Origin: Pseudomonadota bacterium
Lineage (GTDB): Bacteria; Pseudomonadota; Gammaproteobacteria; Acidiferrobacterales; Acidiferrobacteraceae
Assembly (NCBI GenBank): GCA_021816625.1
Contig: JAKAXM010000001.1
Span: 91,092 to 155,091, forward strand
Reading direction: 5' to 3'
Length of the DNA stretch: 64,000 nucleotides
The notes beneath the pieces are model-generated. The model worked only from the letters and a program-made list of their open reading frames with translations. It was not told the DNA's origin and made no database searches. Within the stretch, counting starts at the first letter, position 1. Each line of letters begins with the position of its first letter. Shown piece after piece: positions 37,388 to 45,816 of this stretch. Position numbers and translations under genes: made by a program.

Positions 37388-38584
37388 TTAGGCAAGCAAA
37401 GACGTCGCCTCCGGCAGCGCACGCGCCGGACGGATACCCGTCAACAGGTATTCGAGCAGATCACGAACCGGGCGGATCTCGTGACCGAAAGGCAGCACCG
37501 ATCCGCCCCGGAAAAACAGCCCTTGTTCGATATTACCCTTGGCGGCGGCCGCCAGTTGCGTCTCGATACAAAACTGCCCCGCATCGGGATTGCCATCCTT
37601 GAAACCGCAATGGCTCAGACACTCGAGACGGCTCGCACAACCCCCGCAACGGCTTGTGGCGCGTGACTTAAGGAGCGTCTCGCGGGCTAGATAGCGCTTG
37701 AGCCAAGGCGTAAGCACAGCTCGCGCCGGCAGGCCTGCTGCGCTCATGAAGGTGACGATGTCCTCATCCCGGGCCTCGGCTAAGACCTTTTTGAAATTCG
37801 GATGGGCATCACACTCCTCGGTGACGGCAAAGGCCGTACCGAGTTGCACGCCCGCGGCCCCGGCATCTTGCAGATCACGGATCGCCCGAAAAGAGCCAAT
37901 ACCGCCGGCGGGAATCAGCGGGATGCGCTCGGCGGCCACACCCAGCCTTTTGAACATCGCCAAGGTCTCGCGCAAGACGCGCCTAAAATCGAAGCGAGGC
38001 GAGGCGACATCGTCGAGGCGCGAGGCGCCGAGATGGCCGCCCGCGTGCCCGGGATGCTCGATGACGATGGCATCGGGTAGGCGGCCCTTGCGCAGCCATT
38101 TGCGCAAGAGCACCTCGATACCGCGCTCGTCCGATAGGATGGGTATCAAAGCCACGTCGTAGCCTTGCGTGAGTTCAGGAAGGTCGAGCGGCAGACCGGC
38201 CCCCATGACGATGGCATTGGCCCCGCTCAGACAGGCCTGACGCACGAAGTCCGCGTAGTGATTGAGCGCCCGCATGACATTGACCGCGATAAAACCGGCC
38301 GGGCCCGACGCCGAGCGCGCAGCCTTCACTTCGCGATCGAGGGCCTCGAGATTGGCCTCGAGCATTTTATGGGTGTCGCGACAGCGCCGCAGGCGACTCA
38401 TGATGTCTGGGTGCAGGTGGCGCAGATCGACGCTGGCGATGGTCCCGACGGCCCCTTCGCGGGCGACGGCCGAGGCGAGCTTATGCGCCGAGATCGCAAC
38501 CCCCATCCCGCCTTGGAATATGGGCAAGAGCTGGCGCCCGCGAAGCGTAAGTTTGGGGAGACGGGAGGCGATGGCGGCTATCAT
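37388..38584 (-). CDS. nitronate monooxygenase-like FMN protein with C-terminal Cys cluster
   Basis: 398-residue TIM-barrel flavoprotein of the nitronate monooxygenase/FabK-like group (COG2070). FMN-binding segments: PIFQGGMGVAISAHKLA, IPLIPAGGIGSFRAI and GAAGVQLGTAF. The C terminus has several Cys (CGGCASRLECLSHC and a later FC), unusual for the enzyme family and suggestive of a metal or Fe-S site. It may detoxify nitronates, or be a different NAD(P)H flavin oxidoreductase. ATG 38584 is assumed; no good ribosome site is seen, and a GTG at 38680 would overlap the cytochrome gene. Confidence 0.8.
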   Translation of the reverse strand: MIAAIASRLPKLTLRGRQLLPIFQGGMGVAISAHKLASAVAREGAVGTIASVDLRHLHPDIMSRLRRCRDTHKMLEANLEALDREVKAARSASGPAGFIAVNVMRALNHYADFVRQACLSGANAIVMGAGLPLDLPELTQGYDVALIPILSDERGIEVLLRKWLRKGRLPDAIVIEHPGHAGGHLGASRLDDVASPRFDFRRVLRETLAMFKRLGVAAERIPLIPAGGIGSFRAIRDLQDAGAAGVQLGTAFAVTEECDAHPNFKKVLAEARDEDIVTFMSAAGLPARAVLTPWLKRYLARETLLKSRATSRCGGCASRLECLSHCGFKDGNPDAGQFCIETQLAAAAKGNIEQGLFFRGGSVLPFGHEIRPVRDLLEYLLTGIRPARALPEATSLLA

Positions 38585-38615
38585 GAGGGCATCATGGGTT
38601 CTGAAACGGAAAGGC

Positions 38616-38960
38616 TCATTGACGGGGATCAAGGCGGCGTCCGGGACGGACGCTCGCCACCATATATTTGACCGCGGCACGGACCTCCTGGTCGGTCAAG
38701 GACTCGTCGCCACCCTTTGGGGGCATGAAACTATATCCGTAATAACCATGAATGGCATGGGCCTCCAAAACGCGCAGTCCCTTGGCCAGATGGGGACGCC
38801 AGGCCTTGACATCCCCCAGGGGCGGCGCGCCGGCGACCCCGCCGGCATGACAGACGTGGCAGGTCAGGGCGAACACCTGCCGGCCGGTCAACGTCTTGGC
38901 GCTGATCGCCCATGACGCCGCCATAGCAAGCAGACCGAAGGCGAGAACCCTAGATAACAC
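38616..38960 (-). CDS. small periplasmic cytochrome c (c5-like)
   Basis: 114-residue c-type cytochrome: cleavable signal peptide (~1-21, ending ISA), haem motif CHVCH (~34-38) and distal Met in YGYSFMPPKGG, with the C-terminal helix LTDQEVRAAVKYMV. Class I/c5 type. It would shuttle electrons in the periplasm. It sits 9 bases after hemN and 31 bases before the NMO gene, so it probably shares the low-oxygen control of hemN. Confidence 0.92.
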   Translation of the reverse strand: MLSRVLAFGLLAMAASWAISAKTLTGRQVFALTCHVCHAGGVAGAPPLGDVKAWRPHLAKGLRVLEAHAIHGYYGYSFMPPKGGDESLTDQEVRAAVKYMVASVRPGRRLDPRQ

Positions 38961-38969
38961 GAAACCCCC

Positions 38970-40343
38970 TTACACAACCCGAGAAAACTGACGGCGATTG
39001 GCCATGACGAGATAACGGTCGAAGACTGCGCATACGGCCCGCACCAACATCTGGCCACGCCGAGTGACGCCTATCTTGGTGTCGCCAAGCGTGACCAGTC
39101 CGTCGCGGGCAAGGGGCTCCAGGTACCCAAGCTCTGCCGCGAAATAGGTCGCAAAGCGCAGGCCGTGACGTCTTTCGAAGGCCACGAGATCGCACTCCAT
39201 GTGACACAAGAGTTCGTTGATCACCTCGCGACGCAGGATATCGTCGCTGCTCAACTCGAAGCCGCGGCGCACCGGGAGCAGGCCCTGATCCACGGAGTTC
39301 TCGTAGTCTTCGAGCGTCCAGGCGTTCTGGCTATAGATATCGCCGATCCGGCTGACCGCCGATACGCCCACGCCCAGCACATCCAGATGGCCGCGCGTCG
39401 AATAGCCCTGGAAGTTGCGCGCCAGGGCACGTTCGCGCTGGGCCACCGCCAGCTCATCGTCAGCCTTGGCGAAATGATCAAGACCGATATAGACGTAACC
39501 CGCGTCCGTCAATACCTTTATCGCGTCGCTTAGCATCGCCATCTTGGTGGGCCCATCGGGCACTTCGGCGGTATTGATGCGACGCTGGGGCTTGAACCGC
39601 TCGGGGAGGTGGGCGTAGTGGAAGAGGGACACACGGTCCGGGCCGATCTCCATCAAGCGTTCCAAGGTACGGGCAAAGCTCGCGCGGTCCTGGCGGGGCA
39701 ATCCGTATATGAGGTCGGTATTGAGCGACCGGAAACCGAGATCGCGGGCAAACTGCGTCACGTGGTGCACCAACGCGAACGATTGACGGCGATTGATGGC
39801 CCGCTGCACGTCCGGATCGAAATCCTGAATACCCAGGCTTAGGCGATTGAATCCTAGGGCCCGTAGCAGGCGCAGGGTTGCGTCGGGGGCGTGCCGCGGA
39901 TCGATCTCGATCGAATATTCGCCGTCGTCGTCGCCGCGCATAGCGAAGCGCTCGACGATGGCGCCCATGAGCGCCTGGATCTCGTCATGATTTAGGAAGG
40001 TCGGCGTGCCTCCGCCCCAATGGAGTTGCTCCAAAGTAGGCCGAGACCCCAGCGCAGGCGCTAGCAAGGCCAATTCCTGTGCGACTCGTGCGACGTAAGG
40101 AGCGGCCCACTCATGGTGCTTGGTAATGGTTTTGGTGCAGGCGCAGTAGTAGCAGACCGACTCGCAGAAGGGCACATGCACATACAGCGACCAAGGGCGC
40201 GTGGGGTCGCGTGCCTCCAGGACCCGGGTCAGGTCGCGCGCCCGGAACTGCCCATGAAACTGCGTGGCGGGCGGGTAGGAGGTATAACGCGGGGCCGACA
40301 CGCCGTAGCGGGCCACCAAGGTTTCGTCACAATAACCGTTCAT
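38970..40343 (-). CDS. hemN: oxygen-independent coproporphyrinogen III dehydrogenase
   Basis: 457-residue radical SAM enzyme of haem synthesis that works without O2. It shows VPFCESVCYYCACTKT (the HemN CxxxCxxC signature with the extra Cys), GGGTPTFL and LSLGIQDFDP, and full length (E. coli 457). First gene of a four-gene operon. AAGGG precedes its ATG, and an FNR box lies at -41.5 from a TAGGGT -10-like hexamer, so FNR activation at low oxygen is expected. Confidence 0.97.
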   Translation of the reverse strand: MNGYCDETLVARYGVSAPRYTSYPPATQFHGQFRARDLTRVLEARDPTRPWSLYVHVPFCESVCYYCACTKTITKHHEWAAPYVARVAQELALLAPALGSRPTLEQLHWGGGTPTFLNHDEIQALMGAIVERFAMRGDDDGEYSIEIDPRHAPDATLRLLRALGFNRLSLGIQDFDPDVQRAINRRQSFALVHHVTQFARDLGFRSLNTDLIYGLPRQDRASFARTLERLMEIGPDRVSLFHYAHLPERFKPQRRINTAEVPDGPTKMAMLSDAIKVLTDAGYVYIGLDHFAKADDELAVAQRERALARNFQGYSTRGHLDVLGVGVSAVSRIGDIYSQNAWTLEDYENSVDQGLLPVRRGFELSSDDILRREVINELLCHMECDLVAFERRHGLRFATYFAAELGYLEPLARDGLVTLGDTKIGVTRRGQMLVRAVCAVFDRYLVMANRRQFSRVV

Positions 40344-40363
40344 AAGAAAACCCTTAAAATTAG

Positions 40364-40405
40364 ACCCTAGCCGCGCGGGGCCACGCCCGCTTTGACATAA
40401 ATCAA
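40364..40405 (-). promoter_or_regulatory. FNR-dependent promoter of hemN
   Basis: FNR box TTGAC-ATAA-ATCAA at 40392-40405 (9 of 10 consensus bases). On the minus strand a -10-like TAGGGT occupies 40369-40364, exactly where a class II FNR promoter (box at -41.5) needs it; start near 40357, 14 bases before the hemN ATG. The box overlaps the ubiD stop codon. Confidence 0.8.
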
Positions 40406-41877
40406 GATGGCGGGAGGCCGAGGTCCGCGCAGATGCGGGCGACGGCCGCCTGCGCCTCGCGGGACGGCTGGATCGTGCGCCCGGGCGGGCGCGTCACTTC
40501 CGGGGGATGCTTCAAGGTCGCGTCCAGGCCCATCTTCCCGCCTAGCCCCGCCTCTGGACTCGCAAAATCCAGGTAATCTATGGGCGTGCCGGTCAGGATC
40601 AGGGAGTCCCGGGCGGGGTCAGCGCGGGTGACCAGCGCCCACATAACCGCCGACCAATCCCTGATATCGATGTCGTCATCCGTAACGATGATGAATTTGG
40701 TGTAGGTGAACTGGCGGAGATAGGACCATATGCCGAGCATCACCCGCCGCGCATGGCCAGGATAGCGTTTACGGATACTGACCACCGCGATGCGGTACGA
40801 ACAGGCCTCCGGCGGCAGATAAAAATCGACGATTTCGGGAAACTGCTGCCTGAGCAAAGGAATAAAGACCTCGTTTAGGGCCCCCGCGAGGACCGATGGT
40901 TCGTCGTAAGGCGAGCGACCCATATAGGTAGTATGGTACAAAGGCGCGTGGCGATGCGTTATCCGCGTCACGGTCATGACCGGAAACCGGTCTTGGGCGT
41001 TGTAATAGCCGGTGTGATCCCCAAAGGGGCCTTCGACTGCCGTGTCGTCCGGGAAAATCACACCTTCCAGGACGATCTCCGCGCGCGCCGGCACCAGCAG
41101 GCCGTTGGCCGCCTGCGCAAGCTCCGTCCGAGTCCCACGCAAGAGCCCCGCGAACTGATACTCCGACAAGGTGTCGGGGATGGGGGCGACAGCGGCGAGT
41201 GTCAAGGCCGGATCGGCGCCTATCGCGACCGCCACCGGGAACGGTTTCGTAGGATGGGCCTCGCGGAACCGGGCATAATCCATGGCCCCGCCCCGGTGCG
41301 CGAGCCAGCGCATGATAAGGCGATTGCGGCCGATCAGTTGCTGGCGGTAGATGGCAACGTTGTGCCGGGCGCCTTCCACGGGCCGCGTAATGACAAGGCC
41401 GAAGGTCAGCAGCGGCCCGGCGTCTTCCGGCCAGCACAACCCTATCGGCAAGCGCTCGAGGTCGACTGCCGCCCCTTCCAGGACACACTCCTGAACCGGT
41501 ACTGGGCCCGTATGCAGCCACGTGCGGGCGGCGAGCAGGCGGCTTAGGACGGGAAACTCAGCAACCGCCTCACGCGGCCCTTTCGGCCAGCGCGGCTCCT
41601 TGATGCGCACGAGGAGCTCGCCCAGGGCACGCAAGCCCGCGATATTTGGGAGATCCAGGGCCGTAAGGATCCGCTCTTCGGTCCCAAACAGATTGCCGAC
41701 CACCGGCATCTTGTCCCCATCCACGGACTCAAAAAGCAGGGCCGGGCCCTGGACGTGGATGGCACGGCGACAGATCTCGGTGATCTGCAGACGCGCGCTC
41801 ACCGGTGCTGTCACCCGCTTTAGGAGGTGGTCGCGCTCGAGTCGGGCCAGGAATTGGCGCATGTCGGAAAATGTCAC
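40402..41877 (-). CDS. ubiD: 4-hydroxy-3-polyprenylbenzoate decarboxylase
   Basis: 491-residue prenyl-FMN-dependent decarboxylase of ubiquinone synthesis (E. coli 497). Matches include DMRQFLARLERDHLLKRVTA at the start, ITEICRRAIHVQGPALLFE, GPFGDHTGYYNAQDRFPV (catalytic Glu/Arg region) and VTDDDIDIRDWSAVMWAL. The start is either GTG 41877 or ATG 41862; ATG 41925 is too far upstream. The enzyme serves both aerobic and O2-independent routes, and its gene lies between the hemN and ubiT FNR boxes. The ubiX partner is not in the window. Confidence 0.93.
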   Translation of the reverse strand: MTFSDMRQFLARLERDHLLKRVTAPVSARLQITEICRRAIHVQGPALLFESVDGDKMPVVGNLFGTEERILTALDLPNIAGLRALGELLVRIKEPRWPKGPREAVAEFPVLSRLLAARTWLHTGPVPVQECVLEGAAVDLERLPIGLCWPEDAGPLLTFGLVITRPVEGARHNVAIYRQQLIGRNRLIMRWLAHRGGAMDYARFREAHPTKPFPVAVAIGADPALTLAAVAPIPDTLSEYQFAGLLRGTRTELAQAANGLLVPARAEIVLEGVIFPDDTAVEGPFGDHTGYYNAQDRFPVMTVTRITHRHAPLYHTTYMGRSPYDEPSVLAGALNEVFIPLLRQQFPEIVDFYLPPEACSYRIAVVSIRKRYPGHARRVMLGIWSYLRQFTYTKFIIVTDDDIDIRDWSAVMWALVTRADPARDSLILTGTPIDYLDFASPEAGLGGKMGLDATLKHPPEVTRPPGRTIQPSREAQAAVARICADLGLPPS

Positions 41878-41931
41878 GGGCGCAGCATAGGGGGACCGTC
41901 GCGGCCGCCCCTTGATCAAAGGCAAACTTGT

Positions 41932-41972
41932 TTGACGCGCATCAAGGGCGGGGCGGGCGAAACGATGATAAT
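41932..41972 (+). promoter_or_regulatory. FNR-dependent promoter of ubiT
   Basis: FNR box TTGAC-GCGC-ATCAA at 41932-41945. On the plus strand GATAAT (41967-41972; 5 of 6 to TATAAT) is at the class II distance. The predicted start is 41979-41980, on the ubiT ATG itself, so the mRNA would be leaderless. On the minus strand no -10 is seen at the matching distance for ubiD. Confidence 0.75.
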
Positions 41973-41978
41973 GACCGT

Positions 41979-42413
41979 ATGAATGCGCTTTCCGAGCAAC
42001 TCCCGCAGGCCGCCCTACGCGCGCTCGGCGTCAGCGCCCGCGTGCTGCCGGCGCCGGCCATGGCCCTGGGCGCGGCGATCGCGGCCAATCTGCTGCTGGC
42101 CCCCGGACGCGGGCTTCGGGACTTGAGCGGAAAACGTCTCCGCCTCGAACTCACCTCGCCGCCATTGACGCTCGGTTTCGTGATCCATCGTGGCCGCATG
42201 TGGCCGGCGCCGCCCAGCCCCTGGCATGCATGCATTCGGGGTACCGGAGAATCCTTTCTAGCGCTGCTCCTGCAAAAAGAGGACGCCGACGCACTGTTCT
42301 TTGATCGCCGGCTGTGCGTGGAAGGCGATACCGAGCTGGCCCTGCAGGTTCGGCATGCCGTCGACGCCGCCTTTTTCCATTACAAAAAGCGCCTGGGCTC
42401 GCTGTTCCCCTAG
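41979..42413 (+). CDS. ubiT: UbiT, lipid-binding factor of O2-independent ubiquinone synthesis
   Basis: 144-residue SCP2-domain protein. It resembles E. coli UbiT (YhbT): near the end DALFFDRRLCVEGDTELALQVRHAVDA parallels the conserved DTLFFQRRLVIEGDTELG of UbiT (compare short parts: FFDRRL, EGDTEL). UbiT binds isoprenoid lipids and is required with UbiU and UbiV for anaerobic ubiquinone. ATG 41979 has no Shine-Dalgarno, which fits a leaderless transcript. ubiU and ubiV are at 44.9-46.8 kb. Confidence 0.88.
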   Translation: MNALSEQLPQAALRALGVSARVLPAPAMALGAAIAANLLLAPGRGLRDLSGKRLRLELTSPPLTLGFVIHRGRMWPAPPSPWHACIRGTGESFLALLLQKEDADALFFDRRLCVEGDTELALQVRHAVDAAFFHYKKRLGSLFP

Positions 42414-42550
42414 ACCCATGCGCGGCCCCCCGCCGACGGCTGTCGCTTCGGCGTTGCAATCACCGCCTCATGCGATATGCTTAAATCCCAAGACAGGGCT
42501 GCGTTCGGCGGATCTTTACGGGATCCGATCATAGATCAAGAGGGGGGTAC

Positions 42551-43210
42551 ATGCAGCGAACGGCAATAACGTCGACGCGGCCGGAACGCGCGACGGACGG
42601 GCCGGGGGGCTGGCGGGCATTTTTGGCGCGGCTACTTGCGCGGCTGCTGCCCACGGACCTGCGACTCTTCGCACGCGCGATCTGCTCAGGACCGCAAGCG
42701 GTCGGGGCCGCCTGCCCCAGTTCGAAGCGTCTCGCGGATTACATGGCCGCTCAGGCCGTGGCAGCCGGGGACGGCCACATCGTAGAACTCGGCGCGGGCA
42801 CCGGTGTAGTCACCGCTTCTTTGCTCGCGCATGGGGTGCCGCCCAAACGCTTGGTCGTTGTCGAGAAATCGGCCCTGCTGGCGGCCCATCTGCGGCGCCG
42901 CTTTCCGGACGTGACGGTCCTTGAGGGAGACGCCGCCGATCTCGCCACCCTGCTTACGTGGCGCGCGCAGCACGTCTCGACGGTGGTCTCGAGTCTGCCC
43001 TTGAAATCGCTCCCCAAAGACACCGTCGACCAAATCGGCCGCGCCTTGGATGCCGTTTTGCCTCGCGGCGCTACTTTCATTCAATTTACCTATAGCCTGC
43101 GCTGCCGGGCAATCGATTGGGCCCAGGACGTGACGTGCCTGCGCTCGCATACGGTGTGGCGCAACCTGCCACCGGCCCGCGTGAACATCTTCGCCTGGGG
43201 TGTAAGCTAA
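42551..43210 (+). CDS. class I SAM methyltransferase (PmtA-like)
   Basis: 219-residue methyltransferase. GAACPSSKRLADYMA is typical of phospholipid N-methyltransferases (PmtA), followed by motif I VELGAGTGVVT, motif II VVEKSALLAAHL and VVSSLPLKSLP. It may methylate phosphatidylethanolamine. AGAGGGGGG precedes the ATG. No FNR-like site is obvious; it is flanked by ubiT and the 3' end of the ubiUV operon but has its own frame and orientation. Confidence 0.82.
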   Translation: MQRTAITSTRPERATDGPGGWRAFLARLLARLLPTDLRLFARAICSGPQAVGAACPSSKRLADYMAAQAVAAGDGHIVELGAGTGVVTASLLAHGVPPKRLVVVEKSALLAAHLRRRFPDVTVLEGDAADLATLLTWRAQHVSTVVSSLPLKSLPKDTVDQIGRALDAVLPRGATFIQFTYSLRCRAIDWAQDVTCLRSHTVWRNLPPARVNIFAWGVS

Positions 43211-43366
43211 GAGGCCGCGCGGTGCCTGGGGCCTTGCACCGCAGTGAACTCGCGGTATTCCCGACCCGCTCAAGCGTGTGAGCCTTTTGGCCGAATGATG
43301 CGGTTTAATACAGGGGCTTTACGAGGCCGCTCCCGGCCCGGTGCTTTTGGAAACCTTCTCGCCGAC

Positions 43367-44935
43367 TCACACCTTCGGGCGTTTGCGCGCCCGCGTCACG
43401 GCGCGGTCCGGCAGATCCCGGGTAGCGCCCCCGGGCCGCACGGCGTCGCTCCAGCGTAGGACGCTTGCCAATAGACGCGCGTCGAGTCGCGCCTCGGCAT
43501 CGAAACGTCCCGCGTACGCGGCCTCTTCCGCACGCAAGGTGTAGCAGGTGTCGCCGGCAATGTCGATCAGGATAGCCGCGATGCCCGCCTCGATAAAGGC
43601 GTAGTCGCGCTTTATAAAAAAGTCCGTACAACATACGCCCGCGAAGGCCTTAACCTTAGCCTGCCGTAAATCGGCCAAGACCGCACGCAGATGTTCGTAG
43701 GCGGTAATAGTGACGACGGTAAGGCCACGCGCGCGTGCAAGGGCGTACGCCTCACCGATCTCACAGCGACCGCACTCCGGGCAACCGTCGCGATGCCGCC
43801 ACTTGCACCAGAGGGGTTTTGCGCAGTAGGGCAACAAGACCGCCCCTATGCCCGCGAGCAGGCCCTCCATGGTAAGACGCCGATCGGGGCTAAAAATCGT
43901 AAGGGCGCGCGCGGCCTGGACGCCGAGTCTGGCACCGATGTGAAAGCGTGTGGCACAGAGATCACCGAGATAGGCAAGGTCGACCGGATCGAAATCCGCA
44001 AGATCCCCTGCAGCCTGAACGACGGCATCCGCCAAAGTGGGGCCGGCCTTACGGATGTCGGCACCGATGAGGGCTGCGGCAAGATCGCTTAGGGCCGCCG
44101 GTTTAGCGCATACGATGCCGCCTGCAAACCGCGCCGCACGGATCAGCGCCTCGCCCTCCAGCCACACGTCCAGATAGAGGACGCCCGCGGGGGTCTTCAG
44201 AAACGCCGAGACATCGGGCGCCGGCGTGCTTGTAGCGGGCGCTAGCCGCTCTCGGGTCTTGGGTTCGGGTGGGCGCTCGGCCGCGGGCGAGGCGCCCAGA
44301 AAATGGGCTATCGCTGCGGCCATCGCTGCGGGCAGGGCGCCAGCGTCAAGATCGGGCAGCAGGGATTTGAGGGGCGCGAAACGTTGGCGTGCGGCCAAAA
44401 GCCCCTGCTCGGAAAGCTTTTCGAGGGGCAGACGCATGGTCTTTAGGAGCCCCTCGATGTCGAGCACCAGGGGCAACACCGCCTCGAAGAGGACGACGTC
44501 GGGGGTCTGCAATACGAAGGCGCTCGCGATCTTGCGACCCCGCTCGGTGATATCGTTAGGCGCCGTGAATTGCCCCGCTACCCCCCAGGCGCCGATTAAG
44601 TCGACAAGGGGCGCGCAAAATGCCCGTAAGCAGTCCACGGCTGGCGCCGCCGGGATACAGGCGGCCGGCACCGCCAATACCAAAACAAGGCTGTCGGGGT
44701 CGAGCGATAAACTGCCGCCCGCGGTCCGGCGCCGCACCACAGGGAAGCGGCCCTCGACAAACGTCATCCTGAGGGATTGCTGGGGATCCTCGATAACGCC
44801 GATCAGGGCACAACGCGACAAGCGCACGCAGCCGAGGACGGCCTCGCCCTCCCGGGCGCGCGCCATGAGGGTCTCCTCGTAGTCGGGAAAGCCTTGGGCG
44901 GCGAGCACCGCGGCATCGTGCCAGGCGAGTCTCAC
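43367..44935 (-). CDS. LplA-like lipoate ligase / DUF116 fusion protein
   Basis: 522-residue two-part protein. The N-terminal half resembles the BPL/LplA catalytic domain: VVRRRTAGGSLSLDPD (cf. RRRTGGGAVYHD) and NDITERGRKIASAF with the ligase's NDI...RKIA lysine. The C-terminal ~200 residues are DUF116: LPYCAKPLWCKWRHRDGC, CGRCEIG, AYEHL and FAGVCCTDFF, with many Cys likely to bind metal. The GTG start overlaps the ubiV stop (GTGA), so it is translated with UbiU/UbiV. Role unknown; linked to low-oxygen quinone or lipoate metabolism by context only. The alternative ATG frame extends to 45034 inside ubiV. Confidence 0.8.
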   Translation of the reverse strand: MRLAWHDAAVLAAQGFPDYEETLMARAREGEAVLGCVRLSRCALIGVIEDPQQSLRMTFVEGRFPVVRRRTAGGSLSLDPDSLVLVLAVPAACIPAAPAVDCLRAFCAPLVDLIGAWGVAGQFTAPNDITERGRKIASAFVLQTPDVVLFEAVLPLVLDIEGLLKTMRLPLEKLSEQGLLAARQRFAPLKSLLPDLDAGALPAAMAAAIAHFLGASPAAERPPEPKTRERLAPATSTPAPDVSAFLKTPAGVLYLDVWLEGEALIRAARFAGGIVCAKPAALSDLAAALIGADIRKAGPTLADAVVQAAGDLADFDPVDLAYLGDLCATRFHIGARLGVQAARALTIFSPDRRLTMEGLLAGIGAVLLPYCAKPLWCKWRHRDGCPECGRCEIGEAYALARARGLTVVTITAYEHLRAVLADLRQAKVKAFAGVCCTDFFIKRDYAFIEAGIAAILIDIAGDTCYTLRAEEAAYAGRFDAEARLDARLLASVLRWSDAVRPGGATRDLPDRAVTRARKRPKV

Positions 44936-45816
44936 GGGACCTGCGTGCGGCCGGCCGCCCCCCACCAATAGCCGTTGGCGGCATGCCCCCCGGTATAGGG
45001 CTGCAGGCGTTTGTGTGCCTCCTCCGGCGTGCAATGGCCGTCGAGCAGGGCGCGAAACGCCGCAATGATGGTCGCCGTGCCTTGCCGCTGCGGCACGATA
45101 CGCAAGACATCGACTCGGGCGTCACACAACGCCGGCAGTTCGTCGATATAGCTAGTCGGCTGCGCCGCGTGGATCTGCAGACCATTTAGAGTCAGGAAGG
45201 CATCATCTTCCTGGGTCCGGACCAACAGGCCCTCGGGGTCGCGCTCACAGACCCATTCGCAGTCGTCCTTGCCGCGATCGGCATTGCGGGCACTGAAACA
45301 ACGCGCGGAATAAGCAAGGGGCGGCCGGCCAAAGGCCAGGGCCTCGCAGGCGATCGTGGCAGGGCCTGCGGCGCGCAAAGCGCTAAGCCCCGTCCCGCTC
45401 AATTCAAGGGGAACCACAAAGCGCGCCGCCCCGAGTCCTGCCATGATCGCCAAGGCGTCCTCATTGTAGATATTGAGGGTCGCCCCCGCGATAAACGGGT
45501 GCCCCGCGCTCAAGGCCACGGCGCTCATGTCGTTGGCCTCCACCGGGAAGCGTCCATTGGCACACAATCGGCGCGTGGCCTTGATCTCGGCCTCGCCGTC
45601 GACGAGCACGAGGCTCGACAGGACGACTTCCTTGCCGCGCTCCACGAGCGCGGCGCCCAGGGCCAGCCAGTCATCGAGGCGCAGGCCGCGACGCTTGTAA
45701 CACACCGTCTCCCCGAGATAGACGATATCAACCGCCGTAGCCGCGATCTCTTCATAAAAGGCCCGGATCTGCTCAGCCGGCCAGAAAAACGGTATAGGTG
45801 CGAGCGCGATCCTCAT
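44932..45816 (-). CDS. ubiV: UbiV, O2-independent ubiquinone hydroxylation protein
   Basis: 294-residue U32-family protein. It matches E. coli UbiV (YhbV) in VDIVYLGETVCYKRRGLRLD (Cys39 region) and in later cysteines (YSARCFSARN, DDCEWVC), which bind a [4Fe-4S] cluster. UbiU-UbiV together hydroxylate the ring with prephenate, without O2. It overlaps ubiU by 4 bases (ATGA) and the LplA-DUF116 gene by 4 bases (GTGA). Confidence 0.93.
   Translation of the reverse strand: MRIALAPIPFFWPAEQIRAFYEEIAATAVDIVYLGETVCYKRRGLRLDDWLALGAALVERGKEVVLSSLVLVDGEAEIKATRRLCANGRFPVEANDMSAVALSAGHPFIAGATLNIYNEDALAIMAGLGAARFVVPLELSGTGLSALRAAGPATIACEALAFGRPPLAYSARCFSARNADRGKDDCEWVCERDPEGLLVRTQEDDAFLTLNGLQIHAAQPTSYIDELPALCDARVDVLRIVPQRQGTATIIAAFRALLDGHCTPEEAHKRLQPYTGGHAANGYWWGAAGRTQVP

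Noticed and set aside
41912..41919. TTGATCAA palindrome near the ubiT FNR box
   Set aside because: FNR half-sites need four bases between them; here there are none.
42526..42539. possible FNR box before the PmtA-like gene
   Set aside because: Only the right half (ATCAA) matches; the left half CGATC does not.
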